24,795 nt of DNA from CBCPMX01 sp965120355 (lineage in GTDB: Bacteria > Bacillota > Clostridia > Oscillospirales > Oscillospiraceae), in NCBI GenBank assembly GCA_965120355.1, contig CBCPMX010000161.1, forward strand, positions 1 to 24,795, read 5' to 3'. Positions 1-7,506 of this stretch are shown piece after piece. The notes beneath the pieces were generated by a model. That model saw only the letters and a list, made by a program, of their open reading frames with translations. It made no database searches and had not been told where the DNA came from. The position numbers and the translations under genes are program-made. The stretch's first letter is position 1; every line of letters starts with the position of its first letter.

Positions 1-1
1 T

Positions 2-79
2 TACGACTGGCTGCGTCAGAGGTGCCTGTGTTTCATTCCCTTTGGTGCCTTGAAGCGCAGCGGAAAGGAATGGTCATAA
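2..79 (+). CDS. C-terminal end of an unidentified upstream gene (partial)
   Basis: Frame 2 is open from the left edge to a TAA at 77-79 and would encode the last 25 residues of a protein, ending RSGKEWS. The stop lies two bases before the ATG of the FecCD permease, and the permease ribosome site (AAAGGAA, 64-70) lies inside this reading frame. That is the layout expected for consecutive genes of one operon. The residues are too few to name a family. Frame 1 is also open to the window edge, so an upstream extension of the permease is the competing explanation. I prefer a separate gene because the permease has a normal N-terminus at 82. Confidence 0.4.
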   Translation, partial: YDWLRQRCLCFIPFGALKRSGKEWS

Positions 80-81
80 CC

Positions 82-1146
82 ATGAAAGTCCGCCGGCAAA
101 TCGGGCGCAGCGCCCCCAACTTGCCAGTGCTTCTCTGCCTTTTGCTGTTGGCGGCAGTCCTCAGCATGCTTCTTGCAATTGGTCTGGGGCCGGTTTCCGT
201 ATCTCCCGTCACAACCGCAAACATCCTTTTGAGCAGAGTGCCGGGCATCGGGTCGGGCATTGCCCAAACCTGGGACACCGTGGAAGAAAATATTGTTCTG
301 GGCCTGCGGCTGCCGCGGGTCTGCCTGGGGATGGTCGTGGGCGCGTCTCTGGCGGTCTGCGGCGTCGCCATGCAGGCGCTGGTGCGCAACAATCTGGCCG
401 ATCCCTTTATTCTGGGCGTCTCCAACGGCGCCGCGGCATTTGCAACCCTGGGCATGCTGTTTGGCGCGTTCTCGTTTCTTGGTACCTATTCCCTGTCCAT
501 CAGCGCATTCCTTGGCGCTGCTGTGACAATTCTTCTGGTCTACGCCCTCTCCCGCGTACACGGACGGATCCACATCACGCAGCTGCTGCTGTCCGGTGTG
601 GCCATTTCCATGATCATGGATGGCGTCACCAATATCATTACCCTGAGTGCGCCGAACGCACTGGGCCTCCACAACGCCGAGTTCTGGATGGCCGGCAGCC
701 TGGCAGGCGCAAGATGGGCCTACCTGACGCTGCCATTTGCAGTCCTTGTCCTGTGTATGATGATTTTGATGCTCAACTATCGCGGCCTGAACCTGCTGGT
801 GCTCGGAGAGGAAAGCGCCGGCGCGCTGGGCGTCAATGTACGCCGGCTGCAAAAGCTGCTGATTCTGGTGGCCTCTCTCATGGCCGGCGTGACCATCGCG
901 GTCAGCGGTTCCATTGGATTTGTCGGGCTGATGGTTCCCCATTTTACAAGAATGCTGGTGGGCGGCGACCACAAAAAGGTGCTTCCGGTCTCGGCTCTGC
1001 TGGGCGGAATCCTCGTGGTCTGGGTCGATGTCGCGGCGAGACTGCTCATCGCGCCGGAAGAGCTGCCGGTCGGTATTCTGACGGCAGTCATTGGCGGTCC
1101 GGTTTTCATCTGGATGCTGAAACGTTCTCATCGGGAACGCACTTGA
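82..1146 (+). CDS. FecCD-family ABC transporter permease (iron complex/cobalamin)
   Basis: This is a 354-residue, very hydrophobic protein, the usual size of BtuC/FhuB/FecCD permeases. Family hallmarks include the segment LRLPRVCLGMVVGASLAVCG followed by a motif of the type MQALVRNNLADPFILGVSNGA, and near the C-terminus GFVGLMVPHFTRMLVGGDHK, the region that contacts the ATPase. In this family a homodimer forms a ten-helix-per-subunit channel that imports ferric siderophores, haem or vitamin B12. The ATG at 82 is chosen because AAAGGAA at 64-70 gives a sensible spacing; an ATG at 70 overlaps that site. The ATPase gene starts 12 bases after the stop, and a binding lipoprotein follows. Substrate cannot be decided from the sequence: no cobalamin riboswitch or Fur-type site is visible in the 81 bases available upstream. 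Confidence 0.93.
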   Translation: MKVRRQIGRSAPNLPVLLCLLLLAAVLSMLLAIGLGPVSVSPVTTANILLSRVPGIGSGIAQTWDTVEENIVLGLRLPRVCLGMVVGASLAVCGVAMQALVRNNLADPFILGVSNGAAAFATLGMLFGAFSFLGTYSLSISAFLGAAVTILLVYALSRVHGRIHITQLLLSGVAISMIMDGVTNIITLSAPNALGLHNAEFWMAGSLAGARWAYLTLPFAVLVLCMMILMLNYRGLNLLVLGEESAGALGVNVRRLQKLLILVASLMAGVTIAVSGSIGFVGLMVPHFTRMLVGGDHKKVLPVSALLGGILVVWVDVAARLLIAPEELPVGILTAVIGGPVFIWMLKRSHRERT

Positions 1147-1158
1147 AGGAGGTACGCA

Positions 1159-1935
1159 ATGCGGCTACAGGTAACGGATCTGTGTTACGCATACGGGCAG
1201 AAAAAAGCGGCGGACCACGTTTCCCTGCATGTGGATGCGGGTGAATTTGTCGGCCTGCTCGGGCCGAACGGCAGCGGCAAATCCACTGTCCTGAAAAACA
1301 TCTATCGCGGACTGCGGCCGGACAGCGGCGAGATCATGCTTGACGGAGAGGATCTGCTCTCCATGTCCTATCGGAAATCGGCTTTAAAGCTGGCTGTCGT
1401 GGGGCAGGAGCATGAGATCCCGTTTGATTTTACCGTTGAAGAAATTGTCTCCATGGGCAGGTCTCCGCACAAGCGGCTGTTTGATCTGGATACGCCGCAG
1501 GATAAAGAAATCGTTCGCCAGGCACTGGAGCGCCTGGGCATGGAAGACCTGGCCAAGCGCAGTTATCTGCATCTGTCCGGCGGCGAAAAACAGCGTGTGC
1601 TGCTGGCCCGCGCGCTTGCCCAGGAAAGCGATTTTTTCATTCTGGACGAGCCAACAAACCACCTGGACATCCGCTACCAGCTCCAGATTTTTGAGTTCAT
1701 CAAACAGCTGCACGTCACCGTGCTCTCCGCGATTCATGATCTGAATATGGCCGCACTGTATTGCGATCGGATCTACGTACTGCAAGACGGCCGTGTGGCG
1801 CTGGACGGCACCCCGGAGGAGGTGCTGACTCCGCAGAACATCTTCGCCATATATGGCGTGCGCAGCACCGTGGAAACCCACCCCATCACGGGAAAGCTGT
1901 CCATTACCTTTCTGCCCGCAGGGCAAAGCGCATAA
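1159..1935 (+). CDS. ABC transporter ATP-binding protein, FecE/BtuD type
   Basis: This 258-residue cytoplasmic ATPase would energise the FecCD permease encoded just upstream. All nucleotide-binding elements are intact: Walker A GPNGSGKS (residues 35-42), Q-loop Q83, signature LSGGEKQ (139-145), Walker B FFILDE (159-164) followed by the D-loop, and the switch histidine in AIHDLN (H193). The pattern LDEPTNHLD is typical of the iron/B12 importer subfamily. A near-consensus ribosome site, AAGGAGGT, lies 7-8 bases before the ATG. The stop codon sits inside a 13-bp stem-loop (1923-1952). That structure separates this gene from the binding-protein gene and may set their relative expression. Confidence 0.93.
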   Translation: MRLQVTDLCYAYGQKKAADHVSLHVDAGEFVGLLGPNGSGKSTVLKNIYRGLRPDSGEIMLDGEDLLSMSYRKSALKLAVVGQEHEIPFDFTVEEIVSMGRSPHKRLFDLDTPQDKEIVRQALERLGMEDLAKRSYLHLSGGEKQRVLLARALAQESDFFILDEPTNHLDIRYQLQIFEFIKQLHVTVLSAIHDLNMAALYCDRIYVLQDGRVALDGTPEEVLTPQNIFAIYGVRSTVETHPITGKLSITFLPAGQSA

Positions 1936-1952
1936 GCCTTTATGCGCTTTGC
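1923..1952 (+). other. Stem-loop spanning the stop codon of the ATPase gene
   Basis: Arms GCAAAGCGCATAA and TTATGCGCTTTGC pair perfectly (13 bp) around the loop GCCT. The TAA stop of the ATPase (1933-1935) lies in the left arm. No T-run follows, so it is a poor factor-independent terminator. Because it lies between transporter genes that should be co-transcribed, an mRNA processing or 3'-end stabilising role is more likely (inference). Two smaller hairpins follow in the same 168-bp gap: TGGGCCG/CGGCCCA at 2001-2017 and GTGCCG/CGGCAC at 2039-2057. Confidence 0.6.
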
Positions 1953-2103
1953 GCGCACCACGAACACAGGCAAAATCCGACGCGTAAGGGTTTGCGCATA
2001 TGGGCCGGGACGGCCCACGCGCTTCTGCGTTCATGGCTGTGCCGCCGAAAACGGCACATGCCAAGTTTGCGGCGATTTTACACAACAAAACAGGAGGCTC
2101 CAT

Positions 2104-3111
2104 ATGCTCAAAAAATCCCACCTTTTTCTGATTCTGATGATCTGTCTGATCAGCCTGACCGCCTGCGGCGCGCAGACGCAGGCAGCCAGCGAAGAAGCGT
2201 CTGACGAGACGCAGGCAGCCAGCCAGGACGTCAACGACAGCGCCTATCCCATGGAGTTTGAAAACTACGGCCGCCAGCTGACCATTACCCAGCGGCCGGA
2301 ACGGGTACTGACGCTCGGCCCCAACTGCACCGAACTGTTTGCAGCGCTGGGCCTGGAAGACTATGTGGTCGGCCGTTCACTGATCAACCACAGCCGCGGC
2401 CCGCTGGATGAATACGCGGACGCCGTCAACGCCATTCCGGAGCTGAATTATGGCTCCGCTACCCGAGAAGCCATTCTATCCAGCGGCGCAGATTTCATCT
2501 ACGCGCTGGACTGGGAAATCAGCGACACCGGCTGCAACCTGGAAGAAGCCGCTGAATATGGAATTTCAGTCTATGTGAATTCTGCAACGACGCTGGAAGA
2601 ACAGTATCAGGAGATTCTGGACATCGGGAAAATCTTCGGCGTAGAAGAAACCGCCCAGCAGTTTGTCGCCGACCAGCAGGCACGCATTGCCGCAGTGCAA
2701 GAGGCTGTCGCCGGTCAGGAGCCGCTGAACGTTTTGGTCTATGACAGCGGCAGCAGCGGCGTCTTTACCTGCTCCGGCAGCAATTTTGAATCCCTGCTGA
2801 TCGGCCTTGCAGGGGGGCAGAATCTCTTTGACGACCTGACCGATCAGCAGTGGGTGACCGTCAGCTACGAAGAAGTGCTGGCCCGGGATCCAGACATCAT
2901 TTTGATTCACGACTATGACACCCCCTCTGTGGAGGAAAAGATCGCCGAAATTGAAAGCAACCCGACGCTGGCCCAGCTTGACTGCGTCAAGAATGCCCGC
3001 TATGCAACCATCACGCTGGAAAGCGTCCTGCCGGGCAATCGGATGGCCTACGCCGTGGAACAATTGGCGTCCGCATTTTATCCGGAACTTTTTACAGAGT
3101 ACCCTGCTTAA
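2104..3111 (+). CDS. Periplasmic-binding-type lipoprotein of an iron/cobalamin ABC importer
   Basis: This 335-residue extracytoplasmic solute-binding protein begins with a lipoprotein signal: two lysines, a hydrophobic core and the lipobox LTAC, with the lipid-anchored cysteine at about residue 20. A low-complexity Ser/Glu/Ala linker follows. The mature part has the BtuF/FecB fold signature: ITQRPERVLTLGPNCTELFAALGL near the start of the N-lobe, and a C-lobe with the pattern of a pocket residue near DPDIILIHDYD. The start at 2104 is chosen because CAGGAGG lies 8-9 bases upstream and the lipoprotein signal starts right there; the frame is open further upstream, but that extension is not signal-like. 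Gene order permease-ATPase-binding protein completes one importer. The ligand is not predictable here. Confidence 0.92.
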   Translation: MLKKSHLFLILMICLISLTACGAQTQAASEEASDETQAASQDVNDSAYPMEFENYGRQLTITQRPERVLTLGPNCTELFAALGLEDYVVGRSLINHSRGPLDEYADAVNAIPELNYGSATREAILSSGADFIYALDWEISDTGCNLEEAAEYGISVYVNSATTLEEQYQEILDIGKIFGVEETAQQFVADQQARIAAVQEAVAGQEPLNVLVYDSGSSGVFTCSGSNFESLLIGLAGGQNLFDDLTDQQWVTVSYEEVLARDPDIILIHDYDTPSVEEKIAEIESNPTLAQLDCVKNARYATITLESVLPGNRMAYAVEQLASAFYPELFTEYPA

Positions 3112-3279
3112 CCTGTTTCCGCCGTATCAGCTGCCGGAACCCTCCTGTGAAACGCATTCCACCATCTATCTCCGACGGCGGAACGCTGTGAAGCCTGCGC
3201 AGCAAGCCAACGGCGCACCGGCGCCGGCTCGCCTTCCCCGGGCGTTGCAGCCCACGCTCGATGACTTTTGACACTCTTG

Positions 3280-3309
3280 CGGCAGACCGCCAAGCGCGGT
3301 CTGCCGTTT
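3280..3309 (+). terminator. Probable terminator after the iron/B12 transporter operon
   Basis: A perfect 11-bp stem, CGGCAGACCGC / GCGGTCTGCCG with loop CAAGC, is followed by only a short T-run (TTT). It lies 170 bp after the binding-protein stop and upstream of the next promoter, as expected for the end of the transport operon. The weak T-run lowers confidence. Confidence 0.5.
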
Positions 3310-3348
3310 CGCATAAGTTTCGCAGATGCGAACCAGCGTAAAATCAGA

Positions 3349-3377
3349 TTGCACGCCACGACCGAAAGACATAAAAT
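3349..3377 (+). promoter_or_regulatory. Sigma-A-type promoter of the first aldo/keto reductase
   Basis: TTGCAC (3349-3354) and TAAAAT (3372-3377) are separated by exactly 17 bp and lie about 100 bp before the reductase ATG. The surroundings are AT-rich compared with the neighbouring genes. The rest of the 369-bp gap (3112-3480) holds the stem-loop at 3280-3309 and no convincing gene. Confidence 0.6.
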
Positions 3378-3480
3378 AAATCACAGAGAACACTACATCG
3401 GGAAACCTCGGAATACAGAACCGGAATCAAAAAGTCCGGCAGCATTCCGGCCGGTTTCCATGGAAAGAGGCGGGATCACA

Positions 3481-4629
3481 ATGAAAAAAACTGTAGATTT
3501 CGGTTTCGGCTGCATGCGCCTGCCGGTATTGCAGGCAGACCAGCCGGATTCCTTCGACTATGACAAGATTGCGCAGTTGTTCGACGCATTCCTGGAACAG
3601 GGCTTCACCTATTTTGACACGGCGTATACCTACCACGGCTACCACGCTGAAGAGGCCGTGCGCAAAGCCCTGGTGGAGCGGCATCCCCGGGGCAGTTTCC
3701 AGCTGGCCACAAAGCTGCCGCTGCGGGACTTCAAGGACGCCGCCGACATGGAGCGCATTTTCCAGGAACAGCTGACGCACTGCGGCGTTGCATACTTTGA
3801 CTATTATCTGCTGCACAACATGGGCGCCAATGTCTATGAAAAGTGCAGGCAATACGACGCTTTCGGGTTTGTGGCAAGGAAGAAGGCGGAAGGGAAACTC
3901 CTCCACGTTGGGATGTCCTTCCACGACACGCCGGAGCTTTTGGACGAGATCCTCGCACAATACGCAGACATGCTGGACTTTGTGCAGCTGCAGATCAACT
4001 ATGTGGATTGGGAACAGCCCAATGTCCAGTCCCGCCGTTGTCTGGAGGTTGCCCGTAAATACGGCAAGCCCGTCACTGTCATGGAGCCCTGCAAAGGCGG
4101 TACGCTGGTCAATCTGCCTCCGGAAGCGGAAGCGCTGCTGAAAGCCCGGCGGCCGGACAGCTCCAACGCCTCTTGGGCCATGCGTTATGCGGCCAGTCAG
4201 GAAGGCGTCACCCGGGTGCTTTCGGGCATGAACACCCTGGAACAGGTGGCGGACAACGCCAATACTTTCCGTCATTTTGCACCTATCTCCGCGGAAGAGC
4301 AGGCAGTCATCCAGCAGGTTCGGGCCATCATCGAGCAACATACGCCGATCCCCTGCACAGGCTGCGCCTATTGCACCCACGGCTGTCCCAAAAACATTGC
4401 AATTCCCCAGTATTTCGCCCTGTTCAACAGCGTCTGCCGTACCACCGGCAGCTTTTCCAGCCAGGCCGTGTATTACAATAACACTTCCCTGCGGCACGGC
4501 AAGGCCAGCGCATGTATCGGCTGCGGCCAGTGTGAAAAGGCGTGTCCCCAGCACCTGCCCATCCGGCAGTTTTTGCAGGACGTGGCGGCAAAATTCGAAA
4601 CAGGCGCATCGTTTCCCACCAGGCGCTGA
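3481..4629 (+). CDS. Aldo/keto reductase with C-terminal two-cluster ferredoxin-like domain
   Basis: This 382-residue protein has two parts. Residues 1-285 form an aldo/keto reductase barrel with the expected catalytic set: D46 (in YFDTA), a tyrosine of the YTYHG segment (Y49/Y51), K78 and H112 (LLHNMG). Residues 290-360 carry two cysteine groups of the [4Fe-4S] type: C292-x2-C295-x2-C298-x3-C302-P and C345-x2-C348-x2-C351-x3-C355-P. This architecture is common in anaerobic Firmicutes; the physiological substrate and electron partner are generally unknown. The ATG at 3481 is preferred; an in-frame ATG at 3460 is possible, but AAGAGG (3464-3469) then would lie inside the gene. A paralogue lies at 11444. 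The gene has its own promoter and stands alone. Confidence 0.9.
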   Translation: MKKTVDFGFGCMRLPVLQADQPDSFDYDKIAQLFDAFLEQGFTYFDTAYTYHGYHAEEAVRKALVERHPRGSFQLATKLPLRDFKDAADMERIFQEQLTHCGVAYFDYYLLHNMGANVYEKCRQYDAFGFVARKKAEGKLLHVGMSFHDTPELLDEILAQYADMLDFVQLQINYVDWEQPNVQSRRCLEVARKYGKPVTVMEPCKGGTLVNLPPEAEALLKARRPDSSNASWAMRYAASQEGVTRVLSGMNTLEQVADNANTFRHFAPISAEEQAVIQQVRAIIEQHTPIPCTGCAYCTHGCPKNIAIPQYFALFNSVCRTTGSFSSQAVYYNNTSLRHGKASACIGCGQCEKACPQHLPIRQFLQDVAAKFETGASFPTRR

Positions 4630-4718
4630 CACGGCCGGCCCCGCTCCGCATTGCGGAGCATGGGCCACGGCGCTTCAACGATTCGCAAACCGTATGGTAT
4701 GCCATTCAGGACAGGTAT

Positions 4719-4747
4719 TTGCAATGGCGGCTAATCGCGCGTAAAAT
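4719..4747 (+). promoter_or_regulatory. Sigma-A-type promoter of the DUF362 gene
   Basis: TTGCAA (4719-4724) and TAAAAT (4742-4747) have a 17-bp spacer. Transcription would start near 4754, immediately before a large stem-loop. The same -35/-10 pair (TTGCAM, 17 bp, TAAAAT) precedes the aldo/keto reductase at 3481, but the spacers are not alike. Confidence 0.5.
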
Positions 4748-4754
4748 AGATGCA

Positions 4755-4787
4755 GGGAGGAACGCCCTGTTAGGGCGCACGCCTCCC
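4755..4787 (+). other. Nested stem-loop at the presumed 5' end of the DUF362 mRNA
   Basis: Outer arms GGGAGG (4755-4760) and CCTCCC (4782-4787) enclose a perfect inner hairpin CGCCCT-GTT-AGGGCG (4763-4777). It begins about seven bases after the -10 box, so it would form the very 5' end of the transcript, where such structures often slow RNA decay (inference). An additional small hairpin, GCTCCGC-ATT-GCGGAGC, lies upstream near 4644-4660, right after the reductase stop, and could help end that transcript. Confidence 0.5.
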
Positions 4788-4836
4788 GCACACCGTATCC
4801 ATATGCAAATTTGAACTAAACGGAGGAGATCAGACC

Positions 4837-5721
4837 ATGGAAAAAGCAAAAGTCTACTTCACAAAGGAAATCACCCCAGAAAGCCTGCTGCGCATCTATC
4901 AGGCGTTGGGCGTCCCGCTCAAAGGCAAAGTCGGCGTCAAGATCTCCACCGGGGAGCCGGGCGGTCACAACTATCTGCATCCGGAGCTGATCGGGGACCT
5001 GGTGCGCGCACTGGACGGTACCATCATTGAGTGCTGCACGGCCTATGCCGGCCGGAGAATGGATCCAAAGGAACACTGGAAAGCCATCGAGGAACATGGC
5101 TTCCAGGCCATCGCTCCCTGCGACCTTCTGGACGAATTCGGCGAGATTGAGATTCCCGTGGAAAACGGCTTCCATCTGGACAAAGACATTGTGGGTGCGC
5201 ATCTGGACAACTACGATTCCCTTTTGATTCTGTCCCACTTCAAGGGACACGCCATGGGCGGCTTTGGCGGCGCCCTGAAAAACGTCAGCATCGGCATCGG
5301 CTCCACCCACGGCAAGACCTACATCCATACGGCGGGCGTCACCACGGTGGCCGCAGAACTCTTTGAGAAACTCCCGCCCCAGGATCACTTCCTGGAGTCC
5401 ATGGCAGATGCCTGCAAAGCTGTGATCCAATATAAGGGCGCCGGGAACATGCTGTATATCAATGTGGCAAATCGCCTGAGCGTGGACTGCGACTGCGATT
5501 CCCACCCCGCCGAGCCGGAAATGGGCGATCTGGGCATTTTCGCCTCCACAGATCCTGTGGCGGTGGACCAGGCCTGCTATGACGCCGTTGTCAACGCCCC
5601 AGACCCCGGCAAAAAAGCGCTGATTGAGCGGATGGATTCCCGCCATGGCATCCATACCGTGGAGGCTGCGGCACAGCACGGTCTGGGCAGCCGGGAATAC
5701 GAGATCGTTTCTCTGGATTGA
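4837..5721 (+). CDS. DUF362 domain-containing protein
   Basis: This 294-residue protein belongs to the DUF362 family, recognised by the opening VGVKISTGEPGGHNYLHPEL, the middle segment LSHFKGHAMGGFGGALKNVSIG, and a late ASTDPVAVDQACYD motif. Many DUF362 proteins end with or contain a ferredoxin-like Cx2Cx2Cx3C domain; this one has only scattered cysteines, including a CDCD pair near residue 213, so it is the cluster-free form. The biochemical function of the family is not established; it is frequent in strict anaerobes, often beside iron-sulfur oxidoreductases, as here beside a ferredoxin-tailed reductase. A strong site, CGGAGGAG, precedes the ATG by about 9 bases. Confidence 0.85.
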   Translation: MEKAKVYFTKEITPESLLRIYQALGVPLKGKVGVKISTGEPGGHNYLHPELIGDLVRALDGTIIECCTAYAGRRMDPKEHWKAIEEHGFQAIAPCDLLDEFGEIEIPVENGFHLDKDIVGAHLDNYDSLLILSHFKGHAMGGFGGALKNVSIGIGSTHGKTYIHTAGVTTVAAELFEKLPPQDHFLESMADACKAVIQYKGAGNMLYINVANRLSVDCDCDSHPAEPEMGDLGIFASTDPVAVDQACYDAVVNAPDPGKKALIERMDSRHGIHTVEAAAQHGLGSREYEIVSLD

Positions 5722-5856
5722 GCACCCGCCGGCGGCCAGCAAGCGCTGGAGCGCTCCAGCAATCGTTTGCGCACCCAAACAACCCCTCACACATGATGGG
5801 ACAACCATTCGTACCGCCAGCCGGACACATTCCGGCAACATCCGCGAAAACACATC

Positions 5857-5888
5857 CCCCGGCAGCGCCCTTCGGGCCGCTGCCGGGG
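5857..5888 (+). terminator. GC-rich stem-loop after the DUF362 gene (possible terminator)
   Basis: An 11-bp perfect stem, CCCCGGCAGCG / CGCTGCCGGGG, is capped by a further CCC-TTC-GGG pairing. No T-run follows. It lies 136 bp downstream of the DUF362 stop; a separate palindrome GCTGGAGCGCTCCAGC is at 5744-5759. In this window several gene ends are marked by such strong hairpins without a T-run, so termination here may depend on Rho or the structure may simply define the RNA 3' end. Confidence 0.4.
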
Positions 5889-5969
5889 ATACTGCTTGTT
5901 CCGGGCGCAGAGCTGCGCACGGTCTGACCGCGCCGGCAGACCCGGTTTGATCCTGTCCAACCTGCAAAA

Positions 5970-5992
5970 ACGGCAATTTTCGCCGTCATTTT
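5970..5992 (+). terminator. Small terminator-like hairpin just before the pot promoter
   Basis: ACGGC (5970-5974) pairs with GCCGT (5982-5986), followed by CATTTT. The stem is short, but it lies right upstream of the promoter at 6013 and so would insulate the pot operon from read-through. The rest of 5722-6012 shows no believable gene. Confidence 0.35.
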
Positions 5993-6012
5993 GACGAATT
6001 TCAAAAAACCCA

Positions 6013-6041
6013 TTGACAACGGCCCCCTTAGCATATATAGT
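6013..6041 (+). promoter_or_regulatory. Strong sigma-A promoter of the potABCD operon
   Basis: A perfect -35 TTGACA (6013-6018), a 17-bp spacer and TATAGT (6036-6041) make this the best promoter match in the window. Transcription is expected to start near 6048, giving a leader of about 330 nt before potA. Confidence 0.8.
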
Positions 6042-6047
6042 GTACCT

Positions 6048-6378
6048 ACAATCAATAACTGAACTGAATTGGAAAGAACCACTGATTTGGTCGAAGGGGA
6101 ATGCCCGGGCGAGGAAGTTTCCGTCAATCGGGTCAAAAACCACAGACACTACTCTTAGATGGGTTGTATGGAGGATTTTTGGCGCGTGGAGCGAAGCGGC
6201 TTCCGGCTTGGGGCGTTTTTTGTATGCCTGCGACAGAAAAATCGGGGGTTTTTTGTTTGCCTGTGCGCAGTTCTGTCAGGCTGGCGCGGGCAGAGAATGG
6301 AGTGGGATTGTAACTGCCCGGAGGGCATCCACAGCGCCCCAGGGTCCAACGAAAAAGAAAGAGAACGGGGGATACGCC
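6048..6378 (+). other. Long untranslated leader of the pot operon
   Basis: About 330 nt separate the presumed transcription start from the potA ATG. The first part contains small complementary stretches: ACCA/TGGT (6078-6091), GGAA/TTCC around 6115, CCCG with CGGG around 6108-6133. A second part has two T-runs (TTTTTT at 6216-6221 and 6249-6254) after G-rich segments, as an attenuator would have. I could not match it to any riboswitch consensus I know, and the reading frames through it (one overlapping the start of potA out of frame) do not look coding. The ribosome site for potA is the weak ACGGGGGA. Confidence 0.4.
6210..6270 (+). repeat. Imperfect direct repeat (2 x 27 nt) in the pot leader
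   Basis: Positions 6210-6236 and 6244-6270 are near copies: both run G4-5, a TTTTTTGT stretch, then TGCCTG and end in CAG. The copies are offset by 34 nt. Both contain a T6 run right after a G-rich stretch. In the overlapping frame this would encode a repeated FFVCL, but the similarity is at nucleotide level. Confidence 0.6.
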
Positions 6379-7506
6379 ATGTCCAAGGAATTGATCCGTC
6401 TCAAAGACGTCTGCATGTCTTTTGATGGAGAGACGGTTTTGGACTCCATCAACATCTATTTTAACGATTCGGAGTTCCTGACGCTGCTGGGTCCCAGCGG
6501 CTGCGGGAAGACTACAACGCTTCGGATTATCGGCGGCTTTCAGACGCCCACCTCCGGCGACGTATTGTTCGACGGTCAGCGTATTAACGACGTGCCGCCC
6601 TACCGGCGCAAGATCAATACGGTGTTTCAGAAATATGCGCTGTTTCCGCACCTGGACGTCTATGACAATGTGGCCTTTGGCCTGCGCATTGCCAAGCTGG
6701 ACGCCGACGAGGTGGACCGCCGCGTCATGGAAATGCTGGAGATTGTCAGCCTCAAGGGCTTTGAGAACCGGAAAATCACAAGTCTGTCCGGCGGCCAGCA
6801 GCAGCGTGTGGCCATCGCCCGCGCCCTGGTGAACCAGCCTAAAGTCCTGCTGCTGGATGAGCCGCTGGGCGCCCTGGACCTGCGGCTGCGCAAGGATATG
6901 CAGAACGAACTCAAGCGCATCCAGCAGCAGATGGGCATCACCTTCATTTACGTCACCCACGACCAGGAAGAGGCCCTGGCCATGAGCGACACGGTAGTGG
7001 TCATGGACAAGGGCCGCATCCAGCAGATCGGCACCCCGGAAGGCATCTACAACGAGCCGAAAAACGCCTTTGTAGCCGATTTCATTGGCGAATCCAACAT
7101 CCTGGACGGCACCATGATCGAGGACCGCTGCGTCGAGTTCTTTGGCCGCCGCTTTGCCTGTGTAGACAAGGGCTTCGGACAGATGACGCCGGTGGACGTG
7201 GTCATCCGGCCGGAGGACATCGACATTGTCCCTGCCCGGGAGGGCACCCTGTCTGGTACTGTTACCTCCGTCACCTTCAAAGGCGTCCATTACGACATTA
7301 TCGTGGACTTCAAGGGCTTCAAGTGGCTGATCCAGACCACGGAATACCATCCCGTGGGCGCGCGCATCGGTATCCGTCTGGGGCCAGAGGACATCCATGT
7401 CATGGCCAAGAGCGAATACTCGGGACTGTACGGCGACTACAGCTCCTACAGCGCCGAATACGATGAGATGGACGACGCAGAGGAGGGCGAGGACGATGAA
7501 GAATAA
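6379..7506 (+). CDS. potA: Spermidine/putrescine ABC transporter ATPase PotA
   Basis: This 375-residue ATPase is the energy-coupling subunit of a polyamine importer. It has Walker A GPSGCGKT (residues 38-45), Q-loop Q84, signature LSGGQQQ (136-142), Walker B VLLLDE (156-161) with LGALD, and the switch histidine H194 in VTHDQEE. After the ATPase core comes a C-terminal TOBE-like regulatory domain containing VVIRPEDIDIV. The last about 20 residues are strongly acidic (DDAEEGEDDEE), an unusual tail. The stop is overlapped by 11 bases by the permease gene potB, indicating translational coupling. Order potA-potB-potC-potD is the classical one. PotA-type ATPases also serve putrescine-only (PotG) importers, so the exact polyamine is unproven. 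Confidence 0.92.
   Translation: MSKELIRLKDVCMSFDGETVLDSINIYFNDSEFLTLLGPSGCGKTTTLRIIGGFQTPTSGDVLFDGQRINDVPPYRRKINTVFQKYALFPHLDVYDNVAFGLRIAKLDADEVDRRVMEMLEIVSLKGFENRKITSLSGGQQQRVAIARALVNQPKVLLLDEPLGALDLRLRKDMQNELKRIQQQMGITFIYVTHDQEEALAMSDTVVVMDKGRIQQIGTPEGIYNEPKNAFVADFIGESNILDGTMIEDRCVEFFGRRFACVDKGFGQMTPVDVVIRPEDIDIVPAREGTLSGTVTSVTFKGVHYDIIVDFKGFKWLIQTTEYHPVGARIGIRLGPEDIHVMAKSEYSGLYGDYSSYSAEYDEMDDAEEGEDDEE

Noticed and set aside
16..1131. 371-residue open frame opposite the FecCD permease
   Set aside because: Composition (many His, Gln, Asp) is that of an antisense shadow of a GC-rich membrane protein gene; no domain or ribosome site.
3268..3480. N-terminal extension of the first aldo/keto reductase
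   Set aside because: The extension crosses the terminator-like hairpin and the promoter; the family starts at about MKKTVDFGFGCMRLP.
6159..6425. Possible 88-residue leader peptide gene overlapping the start of potA
   Set aside because: It overlaps the potA start out of frame by 47 bases, its sequence derives from the direct repeat, and only a weak ribosome site is near it.
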